Shown one piece after another: positions 48,555-61,206 of a stretch of 64,000 bases of DNA. The position numbers and the translations under genes are program-made. The stretch comes from Jannaschia sp. W003 (GTDB lineage: Bacteria; Pseudomonadota; Alphaproteobacteria; Rhodobacterales; Rhodobacteraceae). The stretch is from the NCBI RefSeq assembly GCF_025144335.1, contig NZ_CP083539.1, positions 2,543,501 to 2,607,500 on the forward strand, in the 5' to 3' direction. Position 1 is the stretch's first letter. Each line of letters begins with the position of its first letter. Below the pieces are notes generated by a model. That model worked only from the letters and a program-made list of their open reading frames with translations. It was not told where the DNA came from and ran no database searches.

Positions 48555-49280
48555 TCAGGCCTCTTCGGCGGGGCTGGATTCGGGGGCGGTGCCATCAGGC
48601 TTGGGGGCCTTGCGGCGGGTGCGGCGACGGGGCTTCGGCGCGCCGTCCTCGCCGTCGGCGGTCTCGGGCTGGCCGCCGGCGCGGGCCTCGGGGGTCTCCA
48701 CGAGGCCGGAGTCGCCGTCGGCCTCGATCGCCTCGCCGCCCGCATCGGGCTGGGCGCGATCGCGACCGCGCCGGCGCCCCGAGTCACCCTGCGCGTCGCC
48801 GTCGTTCTGCTGGCCGCCGCCCTGGCCGCCCTGCGGGGGCTGGTTCCGGTTGTCCTGCCCGCCGTGGTGCTGCTGGCCGCCGCCGTTGGACGAGCGGTCC
48901 TGCCCGCCGCCGCCCTGGTTGCCACCGCCCCCGTGACCACCCTGGCCGCCCTGCTGGTTGCCGCCCTGGCCGCCACCTTGCTGGTTGCCCCCCTGGCCGC
49001 CCCCCTGACCGCCGCCGCCCTGCCGGGCGTCCATCTCGCGCTGGGCCGCGGCGAGCATGCGGGTGTAGTGCTCGGCGTGCTGCTGGAAGTTCTCGACGGC
49101 GACGCGGTCGCCGGAAAGCTGCGCGTCGCGGGCGAGCTGGTTGTACTTCTCGATCACCTGCTGCGGGGTGCCGCGAACCTTGCCCTCGGGACCCGAGCTG
49201 TCGAACACGCGGTTGATGATGTTGCCGCCGGACGGCCGGTTGCGGTTCTTGTTCCGCGAGCGGGACTTGGAGCTTCTCAT
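48555..49280 (-). CDS. DUF4167 domain protein with Gly/Gln-rich region
   Basis: 241 residues. The first 85 carry the DUF4167 domain: a basic start (MRSSKSRSRNKNRNRPSGG), then NIINRVFDSSGPEGKVRGTP and AQLSGDRVAVENFQQHAEHY. Residues about 88-165 are a Gly/Gln/Asn low-complexity stretch with (Q/G)GGQGGNQQ-type repeats, and the tail is mixed charge ending with KPRRRTRRKAPKP. The family is alphaproteobacteria-specific and located near rsmA/prfA/prmC; the low-complexity basic composition suggests RNA binding or condensation, which is inference. Confidence 0.9.
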   Translation of the reverse strand: MRSSKSRSRNKNRNRPSGGNIINRVFDSSGPEGKVRGTPQQVIEKYNQLARDAQLSGDRVAVENFQQHAEHYTRMLAAAQREMDARQGGGGQGGGQGGNQQGGGQGGNQQGGQGGHGGGGNQGGGGQDRSSNGGGQQHHGGQDNRNQPPQGGQGGGQQNDGDAQGDSGRRRGRDRAQPDAGGEAIEADGDSGLVETPEARAGGQPETADGEDGAPKPRRRTRRKAPKPDGTAPESSPAEEA

Positions 49281-49435
49281 ACGGTGCTTTCGCAGGCTTT
49301 GCCTTGGACCCTGCCCTGCCCTTGCGGCGGGTCGTCGGGGGTCCCGGTGTCACTGGACGGCGGCACCGGGAGCATCGCGCGGTCGCGCGGGCCACATCCG
49401 GTCCGTGGCGCGGTTATGGTCCGCGCCCGCGCGCG

Positions 49436-50263
49436 TTACAAGCCGGAATCCCGTGCAGCGGGCGGTTTTTCGCCCCGAACCACGCGGTTTCGCCCGTCCA
49501 GGTCGTCCAGCACCGCGATGCGTGCGAATCCTGCCGCCGCGAGCAGCTCCGACACCGCCGCGGCCTGCGTCGGCCCAATCTCCAGGAGGAGCCGGGCGCC
49601 GGGGGTCATGCGCGCGGGCGCTTCGGCGGCGATCCGGCGGTAGGCCCCCAGTCCGTCGCCCCCCGGCGTCAGCGCGCCGCGCGGCTCGAAGCCGAGTTCC
49701 GGAGCAAGCGCGGCCATCTCGGCTTCGGCGACGTAAGGGGGATTCGACACCACGAGGTCGAACGCGCCGTCGATGCCGTCCAGCCAGTCGGCACGCGCGA
49801 ATTCGGCGCGCGCGCGCAGGCCCAGCGCGTCCGCGTTGCCTCGCGCGACGGCGAGCGCGGCGTCGGAGACGTCGGTGCCGAGGCCGGTGGCGTCAGTGCG
49901 CTCGGCCAGCAGCGACAGGAGGATGCAGCCCGAGCCGGTCCCGAGGTCGAGGACGCGGCGGAAGGGCCGCTCGAGCGCCGCCTCGACCAGCCGCTCGGTC
50001 TCGGGGCGCGGATCGAGCACGTCGGCCGTAACGCGGAACGCGTGGCGCCAGAAGTCGCGGCGGCCGAGGATGTGGCTGACGGGCTCGCGCGCCGCGCGGC
50101 GCGCGACGAGCGCCTCGAAGCCCTCGGGGTCGGGCACGGGATCGACGTCGAAGAGGGTGCCGGCGTGGTGCTGGAGGAGGCGCCGGGCGTCGGTGAACGG
50201 GTCGGGCACGCCGGCCGCGGCCAGCCGGACGCGCGCCCGGGCCAGCGCGTCGCGCGCCGTCAC
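49436..50263 (-). CDS. prmC: Peptide chain release factor N5-glutamine methyltransferase
   Basis: 275 residues, GTG start overlapping the prfA stop by four bases. An N-terminal helical bundle (about 1-95) precedes a Rossmann methyltransferase with [18 protein letters not shown] and the catalytic NPPY at 174-177 ([16 protein letters not shown]), which positions the glutamine of the GGQ loop. Methylates RF1/RF2, matching its pairing with prfA. Confidence 0.97.
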   Translation of the reverse strand: MTARDALARARVRLAAAGVPDPFTDARRLLQHHAGTLFDVDPVPDPEGFEALVARRAAREPVSHILGRRDFWRHAFRVTADVLDPRPETERLVEAALERPFRRVLDLGTGSGCILLSLLAERTDATGLGTDVSDAALAVARGNADALGLRARAEFARADWLDGIDGAFDLVVSNPPYVAEAEMAALAPELGFEPRGALTPGGDGLGAYRRIAAEAPARMTPGARLLLEIGPTQAAAVSELLAAAGFARIAVLDDLDGRNRVVRGEKPPAARDSGL

Positions 50264-51315
50264 CCCTCCATCTCGGCCAGCTGCCGGGCCTGGGCGTCGG
50301 CCGTCAGCGCGTCGATCACCTCGTCGAGATCGCCCCCCATCACCGCGTCGAGTCGGTAGAGGGTGAGGTTGATCCGGTGGTCGGTCATCCGCCCTTGCGG
50401 GAAGTTGTAGGTCCGGATGCGCTCGGAGCGGTCGCCACTGCCTACTTGCGCGCGCCGGTCGGCGGAGCGCTCGGCGTCGGCGGCGGCGCGCTGGGCCTCG
50501 AAGAGGCGCGCGCGCAGGACGTTCATGGCGATCTCGCGGTTGCGGTGCTGCGACTTCTCGGAGGACGTCACGACGATGCCCGTGGGCAGGTGGGTGATGC
50601 GGACGGCCGAGTCGGTGGTGTTGACGTGCTGCCCGCCCGCCCCGGAGGCGCGCATGGTGTCGATGCGGATGTCGGCGGCGGGCACGTCGATCTCGACCGC
50701 CTCGGCCTCGGGCAGCACGGCGACGGTGGCGGCCGAGGTGTGGATGCGGCCCCCGCTCTCGGTGGCGGGCACGCGCTGGACGCGGTGCACGCCGCTCTCG
50801 AACTTGAGGCGCGCGAACACGTTCTCGCCCTCGATCCGCGCCACCAGTTCGCGCACGCCGCCGAGGTCGGACTCCTGCCGCTCCACCACGTCCACGCTCC
50901 AGCCGCGCGCCTCGGCGTAGCGGCGGTACATGGACTCCAGGTCGCCCGCGAAGAGCGCCGCCTCCTCGCCGCCCGTTCCGGGACGGATCTCGAGGATGGC
51001 GGGCCGGGCGTCGGCGGCGTCGCGCGGCAGGAGCGACAGGCGCAGGGAATCGGCGGCGGCCACGGCGCGGTCCTCGAGCGCGGGCAGCTCGGCCTCGGCC
51101 AGCTCGCGCATCTCGGGGTCGGCCAGCATGGCGCGGGCGTCGGCGATCTCGCCCTGCAGCGCCTGCCAGGCAATCGCCTCCTCGGCCACGGGCTTGATCT
51201 CGGCATACTCGCGGGTGACGGCGGCGATCTCGCCGGGGTCCATCACGGACTGCATGCGCGCCTCGAGATACTCGAAGCGGGCGACGATCTGGTGCAGGCG
51301 GTCCTCGGGGATCAT
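50260..51315 (-). CDS. prfA: Peptide chain release factor 1
   Basis: 351 residues, normal RF1 length. The tripeptide anticodon region carries PAT (183-185; [14 protein letters not shown]), the RF1-type P-x-T rather than SPF of RF2, so it reads UAA/UAG. The catalytic GGQ is at 227-229 ([19 protein letters not shown]). The ATG at 51315 is chosen by family N-terminus ([18 protein letters not shown]). The next gene, prmC, methylates this Gln. Confidence 0.98.
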   Translation of the reverse strand: MIPEDRLHQIVARFEYLEARMQSVMDPGEIAAVTREYAEIKPVAEEAIAWQALQGEIADARAMLADPEMRELAEAELPALEDRAVAAADSLRLSLLPRDAADARPAILEIRPGTGGEEAALFAGDLESMYRRYAEARGWSVDVVERQESDLGGVRELVARIEGENVFARLKFESGVHRVQRVPATESGGRIHTSAATVAVLPEAEAVEIDVPAADIRIDTMRASGAGGQHVNTTDSAVRITHLPTGIVVTSSEKSQHRNREIAMNVLRARLFEAQRAAADAERSADRRAQVGSGDRSERIRTYNFPQGRMTDHRINLTLYRLDAVMGGDLDEVIDALTADAQARQLAEMEG

Positions 51316-51392
51316 GGGCGGGCCTTGGCGTCCGGCGGGCGTCCGGTCAAGGGCGCGCTCGCCCGGTTGCGGGGAACGTGCTAGGATGCGCC

Positions 51393-51626
51393 ATGCGAAG
51401 CGCGGCACTCATCGTCCTGCTCGGCGCCCTGCCCGCGGCCGCGGACGGCGTCGTCCCGGCGGCCACGGGCGTGGACTGCTACTGCACCGACTCCGCGGGG
51501 GAGCGCGTGGAGATGGGCGAGACGGCCTGCCTCACCGTCGGCGACCGCAGCTTCCTCGCCCTGTGCGACATGAGCCTCAACGTCCCCATCTGGCGCGACA
51601 CCGAGCACGGGTGCGTGTCCGGGTGA
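51393..51626 (+). CDS. Small secreted Cys-containing protein
   Basis: 77 residues from the ATG at 51393 (AGGA upstream), with a signal peptide [17 protein letters not shown]. The mature part has five Cys ([28 protein letters not shown]), suggesting disulfides in the periplasm. I recall close relatives in other Rhodobacteraceae with the same DCYCT and MSLNVPxWR landmarks, so it is probably a real conserved protein. Function unknown. It is divergent from prfA. Confidence 0.78.
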   Translation: MRSAALIVLLGALPAAADGVVPAATGVDCYCTDSAGERVEMGETACLTVGDRSFLALCDMSLNVPIWRDTEHGCVSG

Positions 51627-51637
51627 GCGGCGTCCCG

Positions 51638-51660
51638 GGATCGGTCCGGTGGACCGATCC
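51638..51660. other. Hairpin between convergent genes
   Basis: GGATCGGTCC and GGACCGATCC, perfect 10-bp arms around GGT, between the secreted protein and the DUF1499 gene. No T-run follows on either side. It may act as a shared transcript-end structure. Confidence 0.6.
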
Positions 51661-51730
51661 AGCCGCGAACGCCGAGGCCAAGCCGCGGCAGGCGGCGCCC
51701 GTCGGCTCCTCTGACGAAGCGCCTCCCCGC

Positions 51731-52198
51731 CTACTCTCCCTCGAACACACCCAGCCACCGATCCATCCGGGCCGCGTTCACCCCCATGTCCGCGTAGCCG
51801 AAGCGCGAGCGGCTCCAGATCGCCAGCTCGGCGCCCGCGCCGTCCGGGCGGGCGGCCACCGACACCACGTCAGGATAGCCGACGAGGCTGGAGCGCTGGA
51901 CGTAGGTGACGCGGCCCTCGTCGGGCGCGCCGGCGAGGCGCACGGTGCGTGGCTCGGCGGTCGCGGCGGCGTCGAGGCGGGCGAGCGCCTCGGCGGGCGG
52001 CAGGGCGACGCGAAGCGCGGGCCGCTCGCCGCCCGGACCCGCCAGCGCGTCGTTGGGGCGCCCGCTGCGGGCCGGCGCGAACGGATCCGCATGCCACAGC
52101 GCGGGATCGAGCGGCGCGGCCCGCACGAACAGGAGCGCGAGGAGGGTCGAGAGGGCGAGGGCCCCGAGGGCGATCTGGAGCGTGGTCATCCCGGGCAT
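51731..52198 (-). CDS. DUF1499 domain protein with N-terminal membrane anchor
   Basis: 155 residues. One hydrophobic segment (about 5-26, TLQIALGALALSTLLALLFV) is followed by a DUF1499-like domain: RPNDALAGPGGERPALRV, VTYVQRSSLVGYPDVVSV, LAIWSRSRFGYADMGVNAARMDRWL. The C-terminal SRSRFGYADMGVN pattern is typical of the family. Function unknown. The start could also be the ATG three codons later; neither has a strong ribosome site. Confidence 0.85.
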   Translation of the reverse strand: MPGMTTLQIALGALALSTLLALLFVRAAPLDPALWHADPFAPARSGRPNDALAGPGGERPALRVALPPAEALARLDAAATAEPRTVRLAGAPDEGRVTYVQRSSLVGYPDVVSVAARPDGAGAELAIWSRSRFGYADMGVNAARMDRWLGVFEGE

Positions 52199-52283
52199 CT
52201 AGCCGCGCGGGCCGGCGGGTGCGAGCGCGAACGCCCCGGGGGCGCCCGCTCCCCGCCCCGCCCGTGCCACGCGGGGCGGGGAG

Positions 52284-52368
52284 TGGTGCGGGTGAAGGGA
52301 CTCGAACCCCCACGCCTCGCGGCGCCAGAACCTAAATCTGGTGCGTCTACCAGTTCCGCCACACCCGC
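52284..52368 (-). tRNA. tRNA-Leu (anticodon UAG)
   Basis: Read leftward from 52368: 5' acceptor GCGGGTG pairs with CACCCGC, followed by A and an encoded CCA (52286-52284). The anticodon arm is CCAGA-TTTAGGT-TCTGG with anticodon TAG; the long variable arm (GGCGCCGCGAGGCGT region) and the T arm GGGGGTTCGAGTCCC are as expected for a class II tRNA-Leu. 85 bases with CCA. Confidence 0.96.
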
Positions 52369-52529
52369 ACGCGGGACGCCTTAGCAGCCGCCTGCGCCGC
52401 CCGGAAGGCCCCGAAGGAACTCCGCCCCGGCCCCGAAGAGTCCCGACCCCCGCCCCAATCGCGCCCAAGTTCGCCTGCATCCCTGTCTCATCCGCCTAAC
52501 AGCACTCATCGCTCGGGGGAGCACAGACC

Positions 52530-53048
52530 ATGACCATGCAGCTTCGCATCAACGCCGCCGACCTCATCGAGCGCCACGACACCGTGCCCGCCGGCGCGGA
52601 GGCCGGGATCGGCGTGAAGGGCGGCATCGCCCGCGGCACCGTGATCCTCACCGCCCGCGGCGAGGTTCCGGTCGAGGCGCTGGTCGCCGGCGACCGGGTC
52701 ATCACCCGCGAGCGTGGCATGTCGGTCCTGCGCGCGGTCGAGCACGTCACCAGCCCCGCCGTCACGGTCCGCACCGACAGCCTCGGCTTGGGCCGCCCCG
52801 AGCGCGACACCACGGTCGCCGCCGACCAGCACGTCACCCTGCGCGACTGGCGCGCCGAAGCCCTGTTCGAGGCCGAAGCCGCGCTGGTCCCCGCCGCCCG
52901 TCTCGCCGACGGCCGCCAGATCGCCTGCTTCGGCGAGGCCGAGTTCGTGCGCCTCGACTTCGGCACCCCCCTCACCGTCTACGCCAACGGCCTCGAGACG
53001 CCCACGGGCCGCACCGAGGACGGCGTGATCGAGATCTCCGCCGCCTGA
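52530..53048 (+). CDS. Stand-alone Hint-domain protein, copy 1
   Basis: 172 residues. The region from about 33 to 160 matches the Hedgehog/intein (Hint_2) domain common in Rhodobacterales: RGTVILTARGEVPVEALVAGDRVITRERGMSVLRAVE, then GLGRPERDTTVAADQHVTLRDWRAEALF and LVPAARLADGRQIACF. The position where inteins have a nucleophilic Cys (before the GTxI motif) appears to be Gly, while the QH of the B-block-like region is kept. No toxin, protease or repeat domain is attached. The function of such isolated Hint proteins is unknown. A close paralog follows 143 bp later. Confidence 0.82.
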   Translation: MTMQLRINAADLIERHDTVPAGAEAGIGVKGGIARGTVILTARGEVPVEALVAGDRVITRERGMSVLRAVEHVTSPAVTVRTDSLGLGRPERDTTVAADQHVTLRDWRAEALFEAEAALVPAARLADGRQIACFGEAEFVRLDFGTPLTVYANGLETPTGRTEDGVIEISAA

Positions 53049-53191
53049 CCCCCCTCCGCCGGCGGTTTTCGGGCGCCCGCTCCGCACGTCGCGGGGCGGG
53101 CGCTCCGCGTTCAGGGTTCCGCAACACTTCGGGGCCTAGATGGGCGCGACGGGCGGGCCGCATGCCCGCCGCGACCGAGGGGAGCAGGCGC

Positions 53192-53701
53192 ATGGCACGA
53201 CAGGCGGACGAACGCGCGGCGGCGCCCCGTGCTTCCGCGGCCCCTCTGCGCCGCCCCGGACCCGCCCTCCTCGGGGGCACCCGCATCCTCGCCGCCGCCG
53301 GGGAGTGCTCCGTGGAGGCGCTGCGTCCCGGCGACCGGGTCGTCACTCGCTGCCGCGGCATGGCCGTCGTGCGCGCGGTGCACCGCGTCCGGCTCGCGCC
53401 CGGCGCGGCGGTGGTGCGCATCCCCGCCGGCGCGCTCGGACGCGGCCGCCCCGAGCGGGACGTCGACCTCCTGCCCTCCCAGCCCGTCGTGCTGCGCGAC
53501 TGGCGCGCCCGCGCGCTGTTCGGCACCGCCGAGGCGCGCGTCGCCGCCGCCCGGCTGGTGGACGGTCGCGTGATCCGCCTCGCGCCGGGGGACGGCGCGG
53601 CGGCCTTCGCGGTGGTGCTCGACGTGGGGCTGGTGCTGATGGGCGAGGGGTTGGAGCTGGTCTCCGCCGCGCCGGACGCAGTGTCCGCGCCCGGGCGGTA
53701 G
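53192..53701 (+). CDS. Stand-alone Hint-domain protein, copy 2 (more degenerate)
   Basis: 169 residues from the ATG at 53192 (GGGGAG seven bases upstream; an ATG ten codons earlier is possible). Paralogous to the preceding gene: LLGGTRILAAAGECSVEALRPG, then RPGDRVVTRCRGMAVVRAV and GRGRPERDVDLLPSQPVVLRDWRARALFGTAE. The nucleophile position is not Cys, and the His that copy 1 keeps in ADQHVTL is Pro here (PSQPVVL), so self-cleavage is unlikely. N-terminus is Ala/Arg/Pro rich. Convergent with nnr. Confidence 0.78.
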   Translation: MARQADERAAAPRASAAPLRRPGPALLGGTRILAAAGECSVEALRPGDRVVTRCRGMAVVRAVHRVRLAPGAAVVRIPAGALGRGRPERDVDLLPSQPVVLRDWRARALFGTAEARVAAARLVDGRVIRLAPGDGAAAFAVVLDVGLVLMGEGLELVSAAPDAVSAPGR

Positions 53702-53727
53702 CAGGCGCGGCGACCCTGGCGGCCTGT

Positions 53728-55692
<1,965 letters not shown>

Positions 55693-55748
55693 ACACCCCA
55701 CGCCGCCCCCTCCGGGGGCCCGCACGACAACCACAGCGAGGTAATTCC

Positions 55749-57155
<1,407 letters not shown>

Positions 57156-57176
57156 TCCCCACGCGGGACCGGCAGG

Positions 57177-57202
57177 AAGGGGGCGCCTCGGCGCCCCCTT
57201 TC
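57177..57202 (+). terminator. Intrinsic terminator of glnBA
   Basis: AAGGGGGCGCC and GGCGCCCCCTT arms with a minimal TC loop, followed by T; ends the glnA transcript about 22 bp past the stop. Confidence 0.85.
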
Positions 57203-57286
57203 GCGTCCCGGGCCCTCGCCGCGGCGCGGCGGTTGAGGCCCCGGCCGCCCGGCGCTAGAGCACGGGGGCCATTCCGGAGCCCGATC

Positions 57287-59032
57287 ATGAACCTCTTCGC
57301 CGACATCCGCACGCTCACCCTCGAAGCCGTCGAGGCCTTGGTGCGGGACGGCGCCCTGCCCGAAGGGCTGGAGACCGGCGCGGTGTCGGTGGACCCGCCG
57401 CGTGACCCGGCCCACGGCGACATGGCCACGAACGCCGCGATGGTCCTCGCGAAGCCCGCGCGCGCAAAGCCCCGCGACATCGCCGAGGCGCTGGCCGTCC
57501 GGCTTGCCGCCGACCCGCGGATCGCCTCGGCCGAGGTGGCCGGCCCCGGCTTCCTGAACCTGCGCCTCGCGCCCGCCGCATGGCACGACGCGGTGCGCGC
57601 GATCCTGGCCGCCGGCCCGGACTACGGGCGCTCGGCGATGGGCGCGGGCCAGCGCGTGAACGTGGAGTACGTCTCCACCAACCCCACGGGGCCGCTCCAC
57701 ATGGGCCACGCGCGCGGTGCGGTGTTCGGCGACGCGCTGGCGGCGCTGCTGGAGGTCGCGGGCCACGAGGTGACGCGCGAGTACTACATCAACGACGGCG
57801 GCGCCCAGGTCGACACGCTCGCGCGGTCGGTCTACCTGCGCTACCTCGAGGCGCACGGCCGGCCCGTCAGCTTTCCCGACGGCACCTATCCCGGCGACTA
57901 CCTCGTCGCCACCGGCGAGGCGCTGCGCGACGAGGTGGGCGACCGCTACGTGGACCGGCCCGAGGACGAGTGGCTGGAGGAGGTCCGCGTCTTCGCCACC
58001 GACGCCATGATGGCGCTGATCCGCGAGGACCTCGCGCTGATCGGCGTGCGCATGGACGTGTTCTTCTCGGAGAAGTCGCTCTACGGCACGGGCCGCATCG
58101 AGGAGGCGATCGCGCTGCTCGACGGGAAGGGCCTGATCTACCGGGGCACGACGGAGCCGCCGCAGGGCAAGCTGCCCGACGACTGGGAGCCGCGCGAGCA
58201 GACGCTGTTCCGCTCCACCGCCCACGGCGACGACCGCGACCGCCCCGTCCGCAAGGCCGACGGCTCCTGGGCCTACTTCGCGCCCGACATCGCCTACCAC
58301 CACGACAAGATCGCCCGCGGCTTCGACCAGCTCATCGACGTGTTCGGCGCCGATCACGGCGGATACGTGAAGCGCATGAAGGCGGCCGTCTCGGCGCTCT
58401 CGGACGGGCAGGTGCCGCTCGACGTGAAGCTGATCCAGCTCGTGAAGCTGCTCCGGGGCGGCGAGGAGCTGAAGATGTCGAAGCGCGCGGGCACCTTCGA
58501 GACCCTGCGCGACGTGATCGGGCTGGTGGGCGCCGACGTGACCCGCTTCGTGATGCTGACCCGCAAGAACGACGCGCCGCTCGAGTTCGACGTCGAAGCG
58601 GTGCGCGAGCAGTCCAAGGACAACCCCGTCTGGTACGTGCAGTACGCCTCGGCGCGCATCCACTCGGTGCTGCGCAAGGCCGAGGCGGGGGGAATCGCGG
58701 TCGGCGATTCGGACCTCATGGATGCGGACCTGTCAACGATCGAGCACCCCGCGCAGCTCGCTTTGGTGGCGAAGCTGGCAGAATGGCCGCGGGTGGTGGA
58801 GACGGCCGCGCGGACCCACGAGCCCCATCGCGTGGCGTTCTACCTCTACGACGTGGCCTCGGCCCTTCATGCGCTGTGGAATCGCGGCAACGAGGAGGCG
58901 GATCTGCGTTTCGTCGAAGACGGCAACCCGAAGCGGACTCAGGCGAAACTGGCCATCGCGCGCGCCGCGCTGGTTGCGATCTCGTCCGGCTTGGGTATCT
59001 TGGGTGTCACGCCGGCCACCGAACTTCGGTAA
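57287..59032 (+). CDS. argS: Arginyl-tRNA synthetase
   Basis: 581 residues. N-terminal tRNA-binding domain (about 1-110), class I HIGH-like HMGH at 138-141 (STNPTGPLHMGHARGAVF), YYINDGGAQVDTLARSVY, the KMSKRAGTFETLRDVI loop region and a DALR anticodon-binding domain from about 455. Charges tRNA-Arg. The ATG at 57287 gives the family length. First of the argS-SPOR-nagZ-scpAB row common in Rhodobacteraceae. Confidence 0.97.
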   Translation: MNLFADIRTLTLEAVEALVRDGALPEGLETGAVSVDPPRDPAHGDMATNAAMVLAKPARAKPRDIAEALAVRLAADPRIASAEVAGPGFLNLRLAPAAWHDAVRAILAAGPDYGRSAMGAGQRVNVEYVSTNPTGPLHMGHARGAVFGDALAALLEVAGHEVTREYYINDGGAQVDTLARSVYLRYLEAHGRPVSFPDGTYPGDYLVATGEALRDEVGDRYVDRPEDEWLEEVRVFATDAMMALIREDLALIGVRMDVFFSEKSLYGTGRIEEAIALLDGKGLIYRGTTEPPQGKLPDDWEPREQTLFRSTAHGDDRDRPVRKADGSWAYFAPDIAYHHDKIARGFDQLIDVFGADHGGYVKRMKAAVSALSDGQVPLDVKLIQLVKLLRGGEELKMSKRAGTFETLRDVIGLVGADVTRFVMLTRKNDAPLEFDVEAVREQSKDNPVWYVQYASARIHSVLRKAEAGGIAVGDSDLMDADLSTIEHPAQLALVAKLAEWPRVVETAARTHEPHRVAFYLYDVASALHALWNRGNEEADLRFVEDGNPKRTQAKLAIARAALVAISSGLGILGVTPATELR

Positions 59033-59140
59033 GGCCAAGACCCCTTAAGGGGCGATGCGCGTGAGGCGAGCGGACGGCAGACCGCTCTTGGACAGTGAAC
59101 CAAGAACAGGGCCCACGCGAAGGGTCCGCAGGGGCAGGCA

Positions 59141-60205
59141 ATGGCTGACATGGATTATTTCGGTGCCGAGTACGGCGTCGACGGAACCTCGCGTCTCGTG
59201 GACGCGGCACGGCACTTCGGCGCGGCCAACTGGTTGGGCGCGGCCACGTCCCTCGCCCTGACCGCCGGCATGGCGGTCTGGGCCGTGAACCTCACCTTCA
59301 GCGACGTCTCCTCGGTGCCCGTGATCCGCGCCGTGGAGGGCCCGATGCGGGTGGCGCCCTCCGATCCCGGCGGCACCAACATGCCCTACCAGGGCCTCGC
59401 CCTGTCGGACATCACCTCGGGCGGCGCCGCGGCGCCCGCGCCCCGCGAGATCGTGCTCGCGCCGCCGCCCGTCACCATCGACGCCCCCTCGCTGGAGGAG
59501 CGCGCCGTGGCCGCCGCCGCACCGGCCCCCGCGCCCGCGCCCGAGCGCACCGAGGACGCCGCCGCTCTCGTGGCCGCCGTCGCCGCCACCGACCTCGACC
59601 CCCTGCGCCGCAAGGGCGCGCCGCTGGCCGCCCCCGCCGCGCCCATCCAGGTCGCCGCGACCGACATCGAGGACATGCGCTTCGAGACCGCCGCCGCCGT
59701 CGAGACCGCACTGGCGGAGGTCATCGCCGTCGAGCCCGCCGCCGCCGCCGAGGAGGCCCCCGCCCCCGTGGCGATGGCCGGCGCCGTGCTGGCCCGCGGC
59801 ATCGTCCGCTCGGCCCGTCCCCGCTCCCGCCCCGCCGCGCTGCGCGACGTGGTGGTCGCCGCCGATCCCGTGGCCGCGCCGGCGGCGCAGCCCGGCGTGC
59901 AGGTGGCCTCCGCCTCCGCCACGCGCGACATCGAGCCCGTCGCCTCGGTCGCCCCCGGCACCCGCGTGGTGCAGCTCGGCGCCTTCGACAGCGAGAGCAT
60001 CGCCCGTTCGGAGTGGGAGCGCATGACCGGCCGCCACGGCGACTACCTCGCGGACTACGCGCCCATGATCCAGAAGGCCCAGTCGGGCGGCCGCGACTTC
60101 TGGCGCCTGCGCGTGGTGGGCTTCGACGACGCCGCCGAGGCGCGCCGCCTGTGCACCGCGCTGCTGGCCCAGCAGCAGGCCTGCATCCCGGTCACGGTCC
60201 GCTAG
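59141..60205 (+). CDS. SPOR domain inner-membrane protein
   Basis: 354 residues. One membrane segment (about 33-52, GAATSLALTAGMAVWAVNL) precedes an Ala/Pro-rich periplasmic linker (about 90-265) and a C-terminal SPOR domain (about 273-354; RVVQLGAFDSESIARSEWERM, then FWRLRVVGFDDAAEARRLCTALLA with two Cys). SPOR binds denuded glycan at the division septum. Position between argS and nagZ is conserved in the family, linking it to cell-wall recycling. The CCCCTTAAGGGG palindrome at 59041-59052 lies upstream. Confidence 0.92.
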   Translation: MADMDYFGAEYGVDGTSRLVDAARHFGAANWLGAATSLALTAGMAVWAVNLTFSDVSSVPVIRAVEGPMRVAPSDPGGTNMPYQGLALSDITSGGAAAPAPREIVLAPPPVTIDAPSLEERAVAAAAPAPAPAPERTEDAAALVAAVAATDLDPLRRKGAPLAAPAAPIQVAATDIEDMRFETAAAVETALAEVIAVEPAAAAEEAPAPVAMAGAVLARGIVRSARPRSRPAALRDVVVAADPVAAPAAQPGVQVASASATRDIEPVASVAPGTRVVQLGAFDSESIARSEWERMTGRHGDYLADYAPMIQKAQSGGRDFWRLRVVGFDDAAEARRLCTALLAQQQACIPVTVR

Positions 60206-61192
60206 TTGCCCGGGGCGTTCATCCTCGGCTGCGAAGGTCCCGCGCTCGCCCCCGGCGAGCGCGACTTCTTTCGCGAGGCGGATCCCTGGGGCTTCATCCT
60301 CTTCGCCCGCAACGTCGAGACCCCGGACGCCCTGCGCGCCCTTTGCGCCTCGCTGCGCGAGAGCGTGGGCCGCGACGCGCCGATCCTGATCGACCAGGAG
60401 GGGGGCCGCGTGCAGCGCCTCGGCCCGCCGTTCTGGAGCGCCTGGCTGCCGCCCCTCGACATGATGGACCGCGCCGCCGACCCCGAGCGCGCCATGTGGC
60501 TGCGCGCCCGCCTCATCGCCCATGAGCTGCGCGCGAGCGGCGTCGACGTGAACTGCACCCCCACCGCCGACATCGCCGGCGATCGCACCCATCGCTTCCT
60601 GCGCAACCGCACCTACGGCCGCACCGCCGCCGAGGTGATCGCCCGCGCCCGCGCCAACGCCGAGGGGTGCCTCGCGGGCGGCGTGCTTCCGGTCGTCAAG
60701 CACATCCCCGGCCACGGCCGCGCGAGCGCCGACAGCCACCTCACCCTGCCCCGCGTCGACGCCTCCGCCGACGCCCTGCGCGCCCACGACTTCGGGGTGT
60801 TCCGCGCCCTGCGCGACCTGCCCCTCGGGATGACGGCGCACGTGGTGTACCGGGACATCGACCCGGAGCGGCCCGGCACCATCTCGCCCGCCGTGATCGG
60901 CGAGATCCGCGAGACCATCGGCTTCGACGGCCTGCTGATGACCGACGACATCTCCATGGGCGCCATGCCCGGCACCATGCGCGAGCGGTGCCGCGCGGCA
61001 CTCGCGGCGGGTTGCGACACCATCCTGCATTGCAACGGCGAGCGCGCCGACATGGAGGACGTGGTCGCCGTTTCCCCGGCACTGACCGGCGAGGCCGAGG
61101 CGCGCGCCGAGCGCGCCCTCGCCCGCCGCACCGCGCCCGAGCCGCTTGACATCGACGCCGCCCGTGCGGAGCTTGCCGCCCTGATCGCCTGA
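60206..61192 (+). CDS. nagZ: Beta-N-acetylhexosaminidase NagZ
   Basis: 328 residues, GH3 family. It splits GlcNAc from anhydro-muropeptides in peptidoglycan recycling. Landmarks: ILIDQEGGRVQRLGPPFW, the catalytic dyad region VVKHIPGHGRASADSH (165-178, with the His/Asp pair) and LLMTDDISMGAM. The only start that keeps the N-terminal strand is TTG at 60206, directly after the SPOR stop codon, with no separate ribosome site visible; translation probably restarts there. Confidence 0.94.
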   Translation: MPGAFILGCEGPALAPGERDFFREADPWGFILFARNVETPDALRALCASLRESVGRDAPILIDQEGGRVQRLGPPFWSAWLPPLDMMDRAADPERAMWLRARLIAHELRASGVDVNCTPTADIAGDRTHRFLRNRTYGRTAAEVIARARANAEGCLAGGVLPVVKHIPGHGRASADSHLTLPRVDASADALRAHDFGVFRALRDLPLGMTAHVVYRDIDPERPGTISPAVIGEIRETIGFDGLLMTDDISMGAMPGTMRERCRAALAAGCDTILHCNGERADMEDVVAVSPALTGEAEARAERALARRTAPEPLDIDAARAELAALIA

Positions 61193-61206
61193 GGCGGGGA
61201 GCCTTC

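Noticed and set aside
59041..59052. CCCCTTAAGGGG as argS terminator
   Set aside because: There is no loop and no T-run; it is only a 12-bp palindrome between argS and the SPOR gene.
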